Shown: in pieces, positions 43,493-52,310 of the stretch
How the letters are laid out: every line of letters starts with the position of its first letter
How positions within the stretch are numbered: the first letter of the stretch is position 1
Origin: Paenibacillus sp. FSL R5-0345
GTDB lineage: Bacteria > Bacillota > Bacilli > Paenibacillales > Paenibacillaceae
Length of the DNA stretch: 64,000 nucleotides
NCBI RefSeq assembly: GCF_000758585.1
Contig: NZ_CP009281.1
Span: forward strand, 6,448,001-6,512,000
Direction: 5' to 3'
Program-made: the position numbers and the translations under genes
Notes under the pieces: model-generated
Databases searched by the model: none
What the model was told of the DNA's origin: nothing
The model's input: only the letters and a program-made list of their open reading frames with translations

Positions 43493-44365
43493 ATGAACAA
43501 TACTCAAATTCGCTTGTTCGTCAAAATCGCCGAGAGCGGTAGTTTTACCAAAGCTGGTGTAGAACTGAATATGACCCAACCTGCTGTCAGTCGAGCGATC
43601 TCGTCTCTAGAAGCCGAACTGGATGTTAAGCTATTACTTCGGGATCGGCGTAACGGTCTTATGCTTACTGACATCGGCAAGCGTATCCTTGTTATTTTTC
43701 GTGAAATTCTAATGGGCTTTGATAAGGTCAATCAGGAGATTTACGCGGAGCGGGGACTTGAGAAAGGAAGCATTCGGATTGGCGCTTTTCCCGTGGCTTC
43801 TGCCTATTTTTTACCGAAGATTATTAGCTCTATCACTGCACGATATCCGAATATCACGATCAGCCTGCAAGAAGGCTCTATCGCCGAAGTCAGAGAATGG
43901 CTGGAATCCAAAGAAATTGATGTTGGCTTGTTGCTTGCTCCCTGCGAATCGTTCGAAACTATCCCATTATATAGAGAAAAGTTGTATGCCGTAATCAGAG
44001 ATGACCATCTCTTACATAAACGATCTGTCATAGGTGTGAGAGAATTAGCGGGAGAGCCCATGCTGATCTGCAAAGCAGGCTATGAACCGCCGGTGGTGGA
44101 TTTATTCCGCAGAAGTAGCAGCCATTTGAATGTAAAATACGTGGTGAATAACTACGCAACGGCTCTTAATATGGTTCAAGAGGGGCTGGCTGTTGGTGTC
44201 ATGTCTGAGTTGTCCTTGTTATCTTTACCTCCAAATGTAGTTACCCGCGAACTACAGCCCGACGCCTTCAGAGATATACATATCGCGGTTAGTTCGCTTA
44301 CCGATACTTCCATTGCTGTGAAGATGTTCGTCGAGACAGCTCTGGATCTTTTTGCTCAAGAGTAG
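43493..44365 (+). CDS. LysR family transcriptional regulator
   Basis: A 290-residue regulator. The N-terminal helix-turn-helix reads FVKIAESGSFTKAGVELNMTQPAVSRAISSLEAEL, followed by the effector-binding domain. I start at ATG 43493, the usual LysR start position relative to the fold, although AAGGGG is 15 bases upstream; ATG 43457 is in frame. It lies 27 bases before the aldo/keto reductase gene on the same strand and diverges from the EamA exporter. It may control either or both. Confidence 0.88.
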   Translation: MNNTQIRLFVKIAESGSFTKAGVELNMTQPAVSRAISSLEAELDVKLLLRDRRNGLMLTDIGKRILVIFREILMGFDKVNQEIYAERGLEKGSIRIGAFPVASAYFLPKIISSITARYPNITISLQEGSIAEVREWLESKEIDVGLLLAPCESFETIPLYREKLYAVIRDDHLLHKRSVIGVRELAGEPMLICKAGYEPPVVDLFRRSSSHLNVKYVVNNYATALNMVQEGLAVGVMSELSLLSLPPNVVTRELQPDAFRDIHIAVSSLTDTSIAVKMFVETALDLFAQE

Positions 44366-44392
44366 ATCATTTTATTATGAGGAGTGCTGAGT

Positions 44393-45367
44393 ATGAACTT
44401 TACAAGACTTGGGAATAGCGGCTTACAAGTATCCACATTGGGACTAGGAACGAACGCTTTTGGCAAAAGGGCAGATCAAGAGACCTCCATTCAGATTGTA
44501 CATGCTGCGCTGAATCATGGAATTAACTTTATTGATACCGCTAATATTTACGCTGGAACAGAATCCGAGCGAATCATCGGCCTGGCCTTGGAGGGTAGAA
44601 GACATGAGGCTGTTCTCGCCACTAAAGCAGGCTTAGTTAAGCATGACGGACCTAACGGAAGCGGCTCCTCAAGGCGCCATTTGATGCAGGAATTAGAAGA
44701 TAGTCTTCGCCGTCTACAAACGGACTATGTCGATCTATACCAGATTCACACCTTTGATCCCTATACGCCACTTGAAGAGACGTTACGGACCTTGGACGAT
44801 ATGGTATCTTCGGGAAAAGTGCGCTATATCGGGGCTTCCAACTATACAGCATGGCAATTGATGAAGGCGATTGGAATCAGTGAGGCTCGGAGCTTTGCCA
44901 AGTATATTTCGATTCAGTGCAGCTATTCCTTAGCGGATCGGACGCCGGAGAATGAGCTTCTCTCCCTTTGTCTTGATCAAGGTGTAGGAATTATTCCTTA
45001 TTTTCCACTGGCGGGCGGAATTCTCACAGGCAAATATACTTCAAGCGGCTCCACACCTTCAGGGTCCAGAGCAGATACCGATCCTAATTTCAAAAGATTC
45101 CTTGATCATGACCGAATCGAACTGGGGCAGAAAGTTGGGCAAATTGCTGAAGAACTGGGAACCTCTTCTACTGCGCTTTCCTTAGCTTGGCTCATGAATC
45201 GTCCTGCCGTCTCGACAGTTATTGTTGGGGCTACACGCGTGGAACAGCTGGAACAGAATCTGCAAAGCACGTCCATTCCGCTTAATGAAGAAACGGTTTG
45301 CAAGCTAGATGAGGCAAGTGCTTCCTTTCGCTTTGGCGAGCCCTTTGCCTTTTACCGGCTCCCATAA
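44393..45367 (+). CDS. Aldo/keto reductase (YajO/GSP69-like)
   Basis: A 324-residue NAD(P)H-dependent reductase. The conserved Asp and Tyr lie in NFIDTANIYAGTESE, the Lys in VLATKAGL, and DLYQIHTFDPYTPLEETL carries the active-site His. GAGGAG stands eight bases before ATG 44393. It is the middle gene of the LysR-AKR-aldehyde dehydrogenase series, with gaps of 27 and 33 bases. The substrate is probably a carbonyl compound handled together with the dehydrogenase. Confidence 0.87.
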   Translation: MNFTRLGNSGLQVSTLGLGTNAFGKRADQETSIQIVHAALNHGINFIDTANIYAGTESERIIGLALEGRRHEAVLATKAGLVKHDGPNGSGSSRRHLMQELEDSLRRLQTDYVDLYQIHTFDPYTPLEETLRTLDDMVSSGKVRYIGASNYTAWQLMKAIGISEARSFAKYISIQCSYSLADRTPENELLSLCLDQGVGIIPYFPLAGGILTGKYTSSGSTPSGSRADTDPNFKRFLDHDRIELGQKVGQIAEELGTSSTALSLAWLMNRPAVSTVIVGATRVEQLEQNLQSTSIPLNEETVCKLDEASASFRFGEPFAFYRLP

Positions 45368-45400
45368 ATCGGGCCTATTACAAAGAAGGAGGGGAGTATT

Positions 45401-46792
45401 ATGACTCCACAGACAACGGCTAGCATCCAAGTGATGCTTGAAGAGCATAAGGACTTTTTTAATCGTGGCGTAACGAAAGAGGTTGCTTTTCGACTGAGTC
45501 AGCTGCAAAAACTTAAAGACAGTATTAAACGATACGAGAGTCGGATCATGGCTGCCTTACATCAAGATTTAGGAAAAAGTGAGTTCGAGGCTTATGCCAC
45601 AGAAATCGGCTTCACCTTGGACAGCCTCGGTTACATGATGAAGCATCTCAAACGTTGGTCGAAACCCGTAAAGGTTAGATCACCACTCCATTTATTTCCT
45701 GCAAAGAGTTATATCTTAAGTGAACCTTACGGTACTGCACTCATTATTGGCCCATTTAATTATCCGTTTCAGTTGCTGATTGAGCCGCTGATCGGTGCCA
45801 TTGCCGCCGGCAACTGCGCTGTCCTCAAGCCATCGGAGAGCACACCTGCTATAACGGCTGTGATAGAGCAGCTTATTCAGGAAACCTTCGAACCACAGTA
45901 TATCCGCGTAGTTCAGGGGGAGAAAGAGACAACGAATTTACTGATCCATGCCAGGTTTGATTATATTTTCTTCACGGGTAGTGTTCCGGTCGGAAAGATC
46001 GTTATGGAAGCCGCTGCGAAAAATCTAGTACCTGTAACTTTGGAGCTCGGCGGGAAAAGTCCGGTCATTGTCGACAAATCAGCCAATCTGGATATTGCAG
46101 CGAAGCGAATCGTATGGGGCAAATTATTAAATGCCGGTCAAACCTGTATTGCGCCCGATTATTTGCTTGTACAAAAGGACATTGCTAATGAATTGATCAC
46201 CAAAATCAAACATCAAATCACTGAATTCTACGGTCAAAATGCACAGCCGAATACTGACTATGGCCGGATCGTGAATGAGCGCCAGCTGCAAAGACTTTCC
46301 GACCTCATTGAGCGGGATCGGGAAAAGGTGGTACTGGGCGGAACCGTCATTTCAGAAGAACGTTATATTGAACCTACACTAATCTATCCTGCGGTTTGGA
46401 CTGATGCTTCTATGGAGGATGAGATCTTCGGTCCGATCCTACCCATATTGGAGTACCATCAATTGGATGATGCGATCCGGAGTATTAACGAGCATCCAAA
46501 ACCGCTTGCGCTTTATCTGTTCACAGAGGATAAACATGTTGAACAAGAGGTACTTTCCCGAGTCTCATTTGGTGGTGGCTGCATCAATGATACGATCTCT
46601 CATGTGGCGAACACTAACCTGCCATTTGGTGGAGTCGGCAATTCTGGAATTGGCAGTTATCACGGTAAACACAGCTTTGAAGTCTTTTCCCATCGCAAAA
46701 GCATCGTCAAGAGAGGTACACGAATCGACCTCGGGATTGTATACCCACCCTATGGGAATAAGGTCAAGCTGGTGCGGAAAGTATTGAAATAG
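45401..46792 (+). CDS. Aldehyde dehydrogenase (class 3 / YwdH type)
   Basis: A 463-residue NAD(P)-dependent dehydrogenase of the class 3-like, short-N-terminus group. The catalytic Cys is in NAGQTCIAPDY, the general base Glu in TLELGGKSPVIVD, and GPFNYPFQLLIEPLIGAIAAGN is the cofactor segment. The C-terminus is Lys-rich and may touch the membrane. GGAGG precedes the start. It is the last gene before a very strong terminator. Fatty or reactive aldehydes are likely substrates. Confidence 0.9.
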   Translation: MTPQTTASIQVMLEEHKDFFNRGVTKEVAFRLSQLQKLKDSIKRYESRIMAALHQDLGKSEFEAYATEIGFTLDSLGYMMKHLKRWSKPVKVRSPLHLFPAKSYILSEPYGTALIIGPFNYPFQLLIEPLIGAIAAGNCAVLKPSESTPAITAVIEQLIQETFEPQYIRVVQGEKETTNLLIHARFDYIFFTGSVPVGKIVMEAAAKNLVPVTLELGGKSPVIVDKSANLDIAAKRIVWGKLLNAGQTCIAPDYLLVQKDIANELITKIKHQITEFYGQNAQPNTDYGRIVNERQLQRLSDLIERDREKVVLGGTVISEERYIEPTLIYPAVWTDASMEDEIFGPILPILEYHQLDDAIRSINEHPKPLALYLFTEDKHVEQEVLSRVSFGGGCINDTISHVANTNLPFGGVGNSGIGSYHGKHSFEVFSHRKSIVKRGTRIDLGIVYPPYGNKVKLVRKVLK

Positions 46793-46795
46793 ACA

Positions 46796-46833
46796 AAACA
46801 GCAAGCCTCCCATGATCGGGAGGCTTGCTGTTT
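46796..46833. terminator. Strong two-way terminator between convergent genes
   Basis: AAACAGCAAGCCTCCC and GGGAGGCTTGCTGTTT form a perfect 16-base stem with loop ATGATC. It serves the aldehyde dehydrogenase gene and probably also the GH65 gene arriving from the right. Confidence 0.9.
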
Positions 46834-46862
46834 ATCAGACTTTTCAGGAGCAAGACTTTTCA

Positions 46863-49800
46863 CTACTGAAACAACTGTACCAAATTCTCTACCTGTAACT
46901 CCGAGGTAGAAGGAACCCATAGTTCAGCACTATCTCTCATAGACATATCTCCAACTCCAACAGACCTCAGACCAGCGGCTTTAACGGCAGCTATCCCCTC
47001 CTCTGTATCCTCGACACCTACGCAGCAGTCAGGTGAGATGCCCAGCATCTCAGTAACCTGCAAATAAATTTCCGGATCTGGTTTGCCCCTACGAATGTTT
47101 TTGGGATCAGCAATAGCCTGAAACAAACGCCCAATCTTCAAGTGTTCAAGAATCAACATCGCATTCTCATTGGTTGAAGCCAGCCCAACGGGGATTCGCT
47201 TTTCTTTCAAACTGGTCAGCAGACTATGGATACCCGGGAGCAAATCATCCGGTGTCATTTGTTGAATTAGCTGTTTATACTTTTCGTTCTTTTTGTTGCA
47301 GAGCATTCCCTTTACCGGTTGGGGTAAATTCAGGCCGCTTCCCTCCAGTAGAATTTCTAAACATTCCATTCGGCTATGGCCCTTCAGACGTACATGCTTC
47401 TCTCTATCAAAAGAAATCGCCAGCTCATCGGCTAAGGCTTTCCAGGCCAGATAATGATGCTCTCCAGAATCGGTAATAACCCCGTCCAGTTCGAAAATAA
47501 CAGCCTCAAGCTGCTTTGTAATTGAAAGGGACAACGGCTTCTTTGCAGTCAGCTGCACCAGATTTCCCTTATGCAGAATCTCAATCACATCACCTACTAA
47601 TAGGGTATAGACGACTACCTTATCATCCACATAAATATCCAATAGCTGTCCACCGCTTGTTACTTTAAACCGATAGCTGTCCCATTGTGCCGGCAAGACA
47701 GGATTAAAGGATAGCATACCGCCACATAAGCGCATCCCACCAAAACCATTTACAATCGACAGCCAAGAACCCGCCATAGCAGCAGTGTGTAGCCCGTCCT
47801 TCACATTGCGGTTAATATCATCCAAGTCCATCCGTACCGTACGATCAAAATAGGAATAGGCCCCTGCTAAATCACCAATCTCAGCAGAAATAATACTGTG
47901 AATGCACGGAGACAAAGAAGAATCATGTGTCGTCAGCGGCTCATAGTAATTGTAATTGCGGATCTTGTCCGCCAAGCTAAACTGATCACCCAGCAGGAAC
48001 ATGGCCATCACCAAATCTGCCTGTTTGAGCACCTGATGACGGTAAATTACCAGCGGATGGTAATGGAGCAGTAGCGGATATTTATCCTCTGGCGTATGTT
48101 CGAAATCCCACTTCTTCTTAGTCAGAAAAGTATCATCCTGAGCATAGATGCCCAGCCCCTCATCAAAAGGGATATACATCTTCTCCGCTGCAAGTAGCCA
48201 ATCACCTGGCTCTTTCTCAGTCAGACCAATCTTGCGCTTCAGACGTTCAAAATGCTCCGGATACTGCTTGCCTAGCAGTTTGGCTGTCTCATATGCATAA
48301 TAGAGTTGATCTCGTACCATTAGATTAGTGTACGCATTATTGTTAACGATAGCTGTATACTCATCGGGACCCGTTACCGCATCAATACAGAACGCACCCT
48401 CCCTAGCCGGATTAAAATGACCCAGATCTACCCAAAAACGGGAGGTCTCGAATATAATCTCGGCTCCCTTCAGAACTAAAAACTCATCATCTCCAGTAGC
48501 CCGCACATACTGTTTAATGGCATAGGCAATATCCGCGTTAATATGCATTTGTGCTGTTCCTGCCGGAAAATAAGAAGAGTTCTCAGCGCCATCTATGGTA
48601 CGCCAAGGATATAATGCTCCCCTCTGAGACATCACCGCTGCTCGCTCCCGCGCCTTATCTAACGTGGCATAACGAAATTCGAGTAGCTTCCGGCTAATCT
48701 CCGGCTGTGTGAATGTAAAGAAGGGGATCATGTACATCTCGGTATCCCAAAAATAGTGACCTTCGTATCCTTCTCCCGTCAGGCCCTTGGCCCCGATGTT
48801 CGTAACCCCGTCACGTCCTACGGATTGCAGCAATTGAAACGCATTAAAGCGGATACCCTGTTGAAGCGCAAGATCCCCCTGAATCTCCACATCAGTATGT
48901 GCCCAGAAATGATCCAAAAAAGCCCGTTGTTCTTGAACCAGAGCTTTAAACCCACCATTCTCCGCCAAGCTCAGCACTCCCAAGCACTTGCTTAACAGCT
49001 CATCTTCTATGTAATCCTTAGAGGTATGATATGAAATGTACTTGGTCAAGGAGATCCTTTCCCCCATCACCACCGGAACAATCCATTGCATGGATAATCG
49101 CTGACCTTCTAGCTGCACGGCCCTTTCATATCCAGAGCTACAATTCAGACTATGGCTCACCCCTGTTAGTAGCGCAAACCGGGTATGCCGAGTCCTATGC
49201 TTCATCCACAAAAAGTTCTGTTCGAGCTCATGACCGGTATCCACCAGCAGCAAACTAGGTTCTTTACTCCCCGAGCCCAGCCGGGGGTCATCCGTAACCC
49301 CCGGCCTTTGAATCTCACCATCGATCGATGAAGTGAGCATTAGGGGCCCTTCAAAATTCAAGGCCGTGACCTCGTAATCGATGGCGGCTAAATGTTTATG
49401 CTGCAAAGCCACCATCCGCCGAATGTTCAGCTCTACCCTGTGTCCGGCAGGAGATTCCCATTCTAACTGTCGATGTAGGATTCCATTTCGCATATCCAGC
49501 TGCCGTTCATACCGATGCACTTTTCCACTGTTTAACTGAAAGGCATGCCCCTCAATGCTCAGCTCAATAATCTTGGCGTCCGGCACGTTAAGCATAGCTT
49601 GATTGCGGGAAGGATAACCATAAGCTCCCTCTGGGTATACAATAGGCTCGGAATCAAAAAATCCATTCAAATAGTTCCCTGTTACAGATGAGCCCGAGTG
49701 GCCATGGTAGCCTTCCTCGAAATTACCGCGCATGCCAATATATCCATTACCAAGAGCAAATACACTTTCGCTTCTTTGATTGTTCTCTTCATTATAATTT

Positions 49801-49868
49801 TCTTCATCTAGGCTCCACTCCCGGTAAGGATATACTGCAGCTGGATGTACGTATGGTTTCATCTTCAT
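46863..49868 (-). CDS. GH65 disaccharide phosphorylase fused to a beta-phosphoglucomutase-like domain
   Basis: A 1001-residue fusion. Residues about 1-770 form a GH65 inverting phosphorylase (maltose, kojibiose, nigerose or trehalose type), with the catalytic acid Glu503 in VTGPDEYTAIVNNNAYTN and the phosphate-site region later. Such enzymes split an alpha-glucoside with phosphate to give beta-glucose 1-phosphate. Residues about 785-1001 form a HAD-family beta-phosphoglucomutase, which would convert that product to glucose 6-phosphate. The HAD nucleophile position reads FELDG, so the usual first Asp is Glu793; the second Asp795, the Arg of the GHSR segment, Lys of RRGKPDPE and Asp of GVEDTEEG are kept. 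It lies downstream of the sugar importer genes. Confidence 0.9.
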   Translation of the reverse strand: MKMKPYVHPAAVYPYREWSLDEENYNEENNQRSESVFALGNGYIGMRGNFEEGYHGHSGSSVTGNYLNGFFDSEPIVYPEGAYGYPSRNQAMLNVPDAKIIELSIEGHAFQLNSGKVHRYERQLDMRNGILHRQLEWESPAGHRVELNIRRMVALQHKHLAAIDYEVTALNFEGPLMLTSSIDGEIQRPGVTDDPRLGSGSKEPSLLLVDTGHELEQNFLWMKHRTRHTRFALLTGVSHSLNCSSGYERAVQLEGQRLSMQWIVPVVMGERISLTKYISYHTSKDYIEDELLSKCLGVLSLAENGGFKALVQEQRAFLDHFWAHTDVEIQGDLALQQGIRFNAFQLLQSVGRDGVTNIGAKGLTGEGYEGHYFWDTEMYMIPFFTFTQPEISRKLLEFRYATLDKARERAAVMSQRGALYPWRTIDGAENSSYFPAGTAQMHINADIAYAIKQYVRATGDDEFLVLKGAEIIFETSRFWVDLGHFNPAREGAFCIDAVTGPDEYTAIVNNNAYTNLMVRDQLYYAYETAKLLGKQYPEHFERLKRKIGLTEKEPGDWLLAAEKMYIPFDEGLGIYAQDDTFLTKKKWDFEHTPEDKYPLLLHYHPLVIYRHQVLKQADLVMAMFLLGDQFSLADKIRNYNYYEPLTTHDSSLSPCIHSIISAEIGDLAGAYSYFDRTVRMDLDDINRNVKDGLHTAAMAGSWLSIVNGFGGMRLCGGMLSFNPVLPAQWDSYRFKVTSGGQLLDIYVDDKVVVYTLLVGDVIEILHKGNLVQLTAKKPLSLSITKQLEAVIFELDGVITDSGEHHYLAWKALADELAISFDREKHVRLKGHSRMECLEILLEGSGLNLPQPVKGMLCNKKNEKYKQLIQQMTPDDLLPGIHSLLTSLKEKRIPVGLASTNENAMLILEHLKIGRLFQAIADPKNIRRGKPDPEIYLQVTEMLGISPDCCVGVEDTEEGIAAVKAAGLRSVGVGDMSMRDSAELWVPSTSELQVENLVQLFQ

Positions 49869-49903
49869 CTCTCTAAGTCCCCCCCTGACACAGTTTTGTT
49901 CAG

Positions 49904-49970
49904 TTATAAGAAAGTATAAATTTGACGCTATACTTTAGCCTTGTAATTCCCGCGAAGGTGTTTTGCTTAC
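49904..49970 (-). repeat. Dispersed structured repeat, copy F (reverse, truncated)
   Basis: On the minus strand this retains GGGAATTACAAGGCTAAAGTATAGCGTC and CTTTCTTATAA, that is the 3' inverted-repeat half, plus a garbled CACCTTCGCGGG. The GTCCTTATAAGGAC hairpin is missing. It lies between the permease and GH65 genes of one operon. Confidence 0.65.
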
Positions 49971-49988
49971 GTTTCCACAATGTTCAAA

Positions 49989-51080
49989 TCAGCCTTTTAT
50001 CGATCCACCCATAAGTCCTCTGACGAAATACTTTTGCAGCAGGAAAAAAATAGCGAGCGGCATCAGCATGGAGATAAATGCAGCCGAGGTGAGTAAATGC
50101 CAGTCGTTGCCCCGTGAGCCTACTAAGTCGGCAATTTTCATCGACATGACCTGAACAGAAGGTTGATTGCCGATAAAAATCAGCGAGACTAAATAATCAT
50201 TCCACACCCATAAGAATTGAAAGATTCCGATAGAAGCCAGTGCAGGCACAGATAACGGTAGTATCAATCTACTGAAAATAGTGAAATGGCTCGCCCCATC
50301 CATAAAAGCCGACTCAAACAAGTCCTTAGGTAGCTGACTGATAAAGTTATACATAAAGTACGTAACTAGCGGTAGCCCAAAAGCTGTATGCGCCAGCCAA
50401 ATGCCCAAATAGCTTCCGTTCAGTCCAAGCGCGGTATAATCTTTAAGCACTGGAATAAGTGCCACTTGGATTGGAATAACGAGCATAGCGATAATGATGA
50501 CAAAGAGTGTTCGCCGTCCAGGAAAACGCAGCCAAGCAAATGCATAAGCAGCAAAAGAAGCAATCAACACCGGAATAACCGTCGCCGGAACAGCAATCGT
50601 CAGTGTATTCCAGAAGGCTTGCGACAATCCGGTACCTTTTTGCACCGTTTCACTGCCATCAGCTTGCTTGAGCTTATATTCCTTACCCGAGAGCACATTA
50701 TTATAGTTATCCAATGTGAGATCCGGTGTCATTTTCCAGCCTTGTTCCTGTTGATTTATGGTACGTGCTCTACGGTTCTCCCACATCAAACGACTGCCAT
50801 CGGCCTTCACGCCTGCCTTCAGTTGATCATCGGTATAGGTTTTGCCGTTTACCTCAATCGGCTCCCGCAGATCCACATCCTTCGATAACTGAAGGGTCTC
50901 TCCAGCCTTCCACTCCTGATGGGGAAAAGCTTTCCACCATCCAGTCTGCAAAATATCGGCAGCCGGACGAAAGGAGGAAATAAACAGCCCCAGCGTCGGA
51001 AGTAGCCAAATGAAGCAAATCACACCCAGCACGATATTTACAATCGTCTTGCTGCCTTTTCTCTTCTTTTTCCCGGCCAT
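49989..51080 (-). CDS. Carbohydrate ABC transporter permease (MalG/AglG-like)
   Basis: A 363-residue permease. After helix 1 there is an extracytoplasmic insert of about 100 residues (containing PHQEWKAGETLQLSKDVDLREP) before the remaining five helices, as in AglG-type proteins. The EAA loop is ESAFMDGASHFTIFSRLILPLSVPA. Its ATG overlaps the stop of the partner permease by one base. The GH65 gene follows after 120 bases containing repeat copy F. It should import an alpha-glucoside for that enzyme. Confidence 0.88.
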   Translation of the reverse strand: MAGKKKRKGSKTIVNIVLGVICFIWLLPTLGLFISSFRPAADILQTGWWKAFPHQEWKAGETLQLSKDVDLREPIEVNGKTYTDDQLKAGVKADGSRLMWENRRARTINQQEQGWKMTPDLTLDNYNNVLSGKEYKLKQADGSETVQKGTGLSQAFWNTLTIAVPATVIPVLIASFAAYAFAWLRFPGRRTLFVIIIAMLVIPIQVALIPVLKDYTALGLNGSYLGIWLAHTAFGLPLVTYFMYNFISQLPKDLFESAFMDGASHFTIFSRLILPLSVPALASIGIFQFLWVWNDYLVSLIFIGNQPSVQVMSMKIADLVGSRGNDWHLLTSAAFISMLMPLAIFFLLQKYFVRGLMGGSIKG

Positions 51081-52204
51081 TAGAATCCCCCTTGCTTACG
51101 GAACTGACGTAGATTGATTATGATCACTGGCAACACCGCGATCAGCAGAACAATAGCCAGCGTGGAGCCGTAACCGAAGTTTCGGTACATAAAGAATTGC
51201 CGGTAAAACTGCGTAGCCACTACCTCTGTATCGTATTGACCTCCTGTCATCACCATGACGACGTCAAATATTTTCAACGTAAAGACGATAATGGTCGTTG
51301 TCACAGTCAGAATAGTTGCTGAAATATAAGGGATCATGATTCCAAAGAAGATCTTCACCTCATTAGCACCATCCACCCGTGCAGCTTCCAGAATGTCGTC
51401 AGGAACTCCCTTGATAGCTGCAGAGAATATTACCATCGCAAACCCAGTCTGCATCCAGATCAGAATAATAATGAGGAAAAAGTTATTCCACGGCTGAAGC
51501 ATACTCGTCCATGCCTGTGGTTCTCCCCCAAAATAAGTAACGATGGCGTTCAATAGTCCAATTTGTTCATCACCGGGTTGATAGTAATATACAAACTTCC
51601 AGATGACCCCTGCTGCGACAAAAGAAATAGCCATCGGCATAAAAATGATCGATTTGGCGATTTTCTCGTAGCTGCTTCGATCTGCAAGAATTGCAATTAG
51701 GAGTCCAAAAGCTACACATGCCAGTGTACCTATGAACACCCAAAGTAAATTGTTACGCAGTGCCGTCGCCATCAGATGGTCGCTAAAGATCGCAGCATAG
51801 TTGCTCAGGCCTACAAATTTCTCTGAAGAAGCATTAAAAAAGCTCAAATAGAGTGTTCGCAGTGCAGGCAGCACCAATAGCCACCCCAATAAAATCACTG
51901 CCGGACCTATAAAAATATAGGGCAACACCTTTCGGCGTATATGATCAGGATATTGTTCAACTGCCCAGGTAAGTGTGTAGTAGATCAGATAGACGCCCAG
52001 AACTCCCCAAAGAACGGCTAGAACTGCTGTTAGTAGTGGGTTTAACGTCGAATCCCGAAAGAATAAAAAGATCAAGCCATTCACAACAACGTTAGCAATC
52101 AATACTAGAAGAGACAGTAATACCGCCCTAAGCCTGACAGCTTGCTTAGCTTGTGATTGCGGCTCCCTCTGTGGCTGTGGTTGTGTTTGTGTTTGTGCAC
52201 CCAT
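51080..52204 (-). CDS. Carbohydrate ABC transporter permease (MalF/AglF-like)
   Basis: A 374-residue permease. A Gln/Pro-rich cytoplasmic N-terminus (about 1-20) precedes two extra helices, then the six-helix core with the EAA loop EAARVDGANEVKIFFGIMIPYISAT. It is translationally coupled to the downstream permease. A terminator-like hairpin lies between it and the binding protein gene upstream. No ATPase gene is in this locus, so a shared MsmX-type ATPase encoded elsewhere is expected. Confidence 0.88.
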   Translation of the reverse strand: MGAQTQTQPQPQREPQSQAKQAVRLRAVLLSLLVLIANVVVNGLIFLFFRDSTLNPLLTAVLAVLWGVLGVYLIYYTLTWAVEQYPDHIRRKVLPYIFIGPAVILLGWLLVLPALRTLYLSFFNASSEKFVGLSNYAAIFSDHLMATALRNNLLWVFIGTLACVAFGLLIAILADRSSYEKIAKSIIFMPMAISFVAAGVIWKFVYYYQPGDEQIGLLNAIVTYFGGEPQAWTSMLQPWNNFFLIIILIWMQTGFAMVIFSAAIKGVPDDILEAARVDGANEVKIFFGIMIPYISATILTVTTTIIVFTLKIFDVVMVMTGGQYDTEVVATQFYRQFFMYRNFGYGSTLAIVLLIAVLPVIIINLRQFRKQGGF

Positions 52205-52240
52205 ATTAGCTCCAGCTCCTCCTATACTCGCGCTTTGGAA

Positions 52241-52287
52241 AACAAAAAGAGGGGCAGAGTACTCTCAATTCCCGCTGCCCCTCTTTT
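52241..52287 (-). terminator. Intra-operon terminator between binding protein and permeases
   Basis: On the minus strand AAAAGAGGGGCAG pairs with CTGCCCCTCTTTT (plus positions 52275-52287 and 52245-52257), followed by TTTTTGTTTT. It probably lets the binding protein be made in excess over the permeases. Confidence 0.8.
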
Positions 52288-52310
52288 AACTGTGTGCTTT
52301 CAATATTAGG

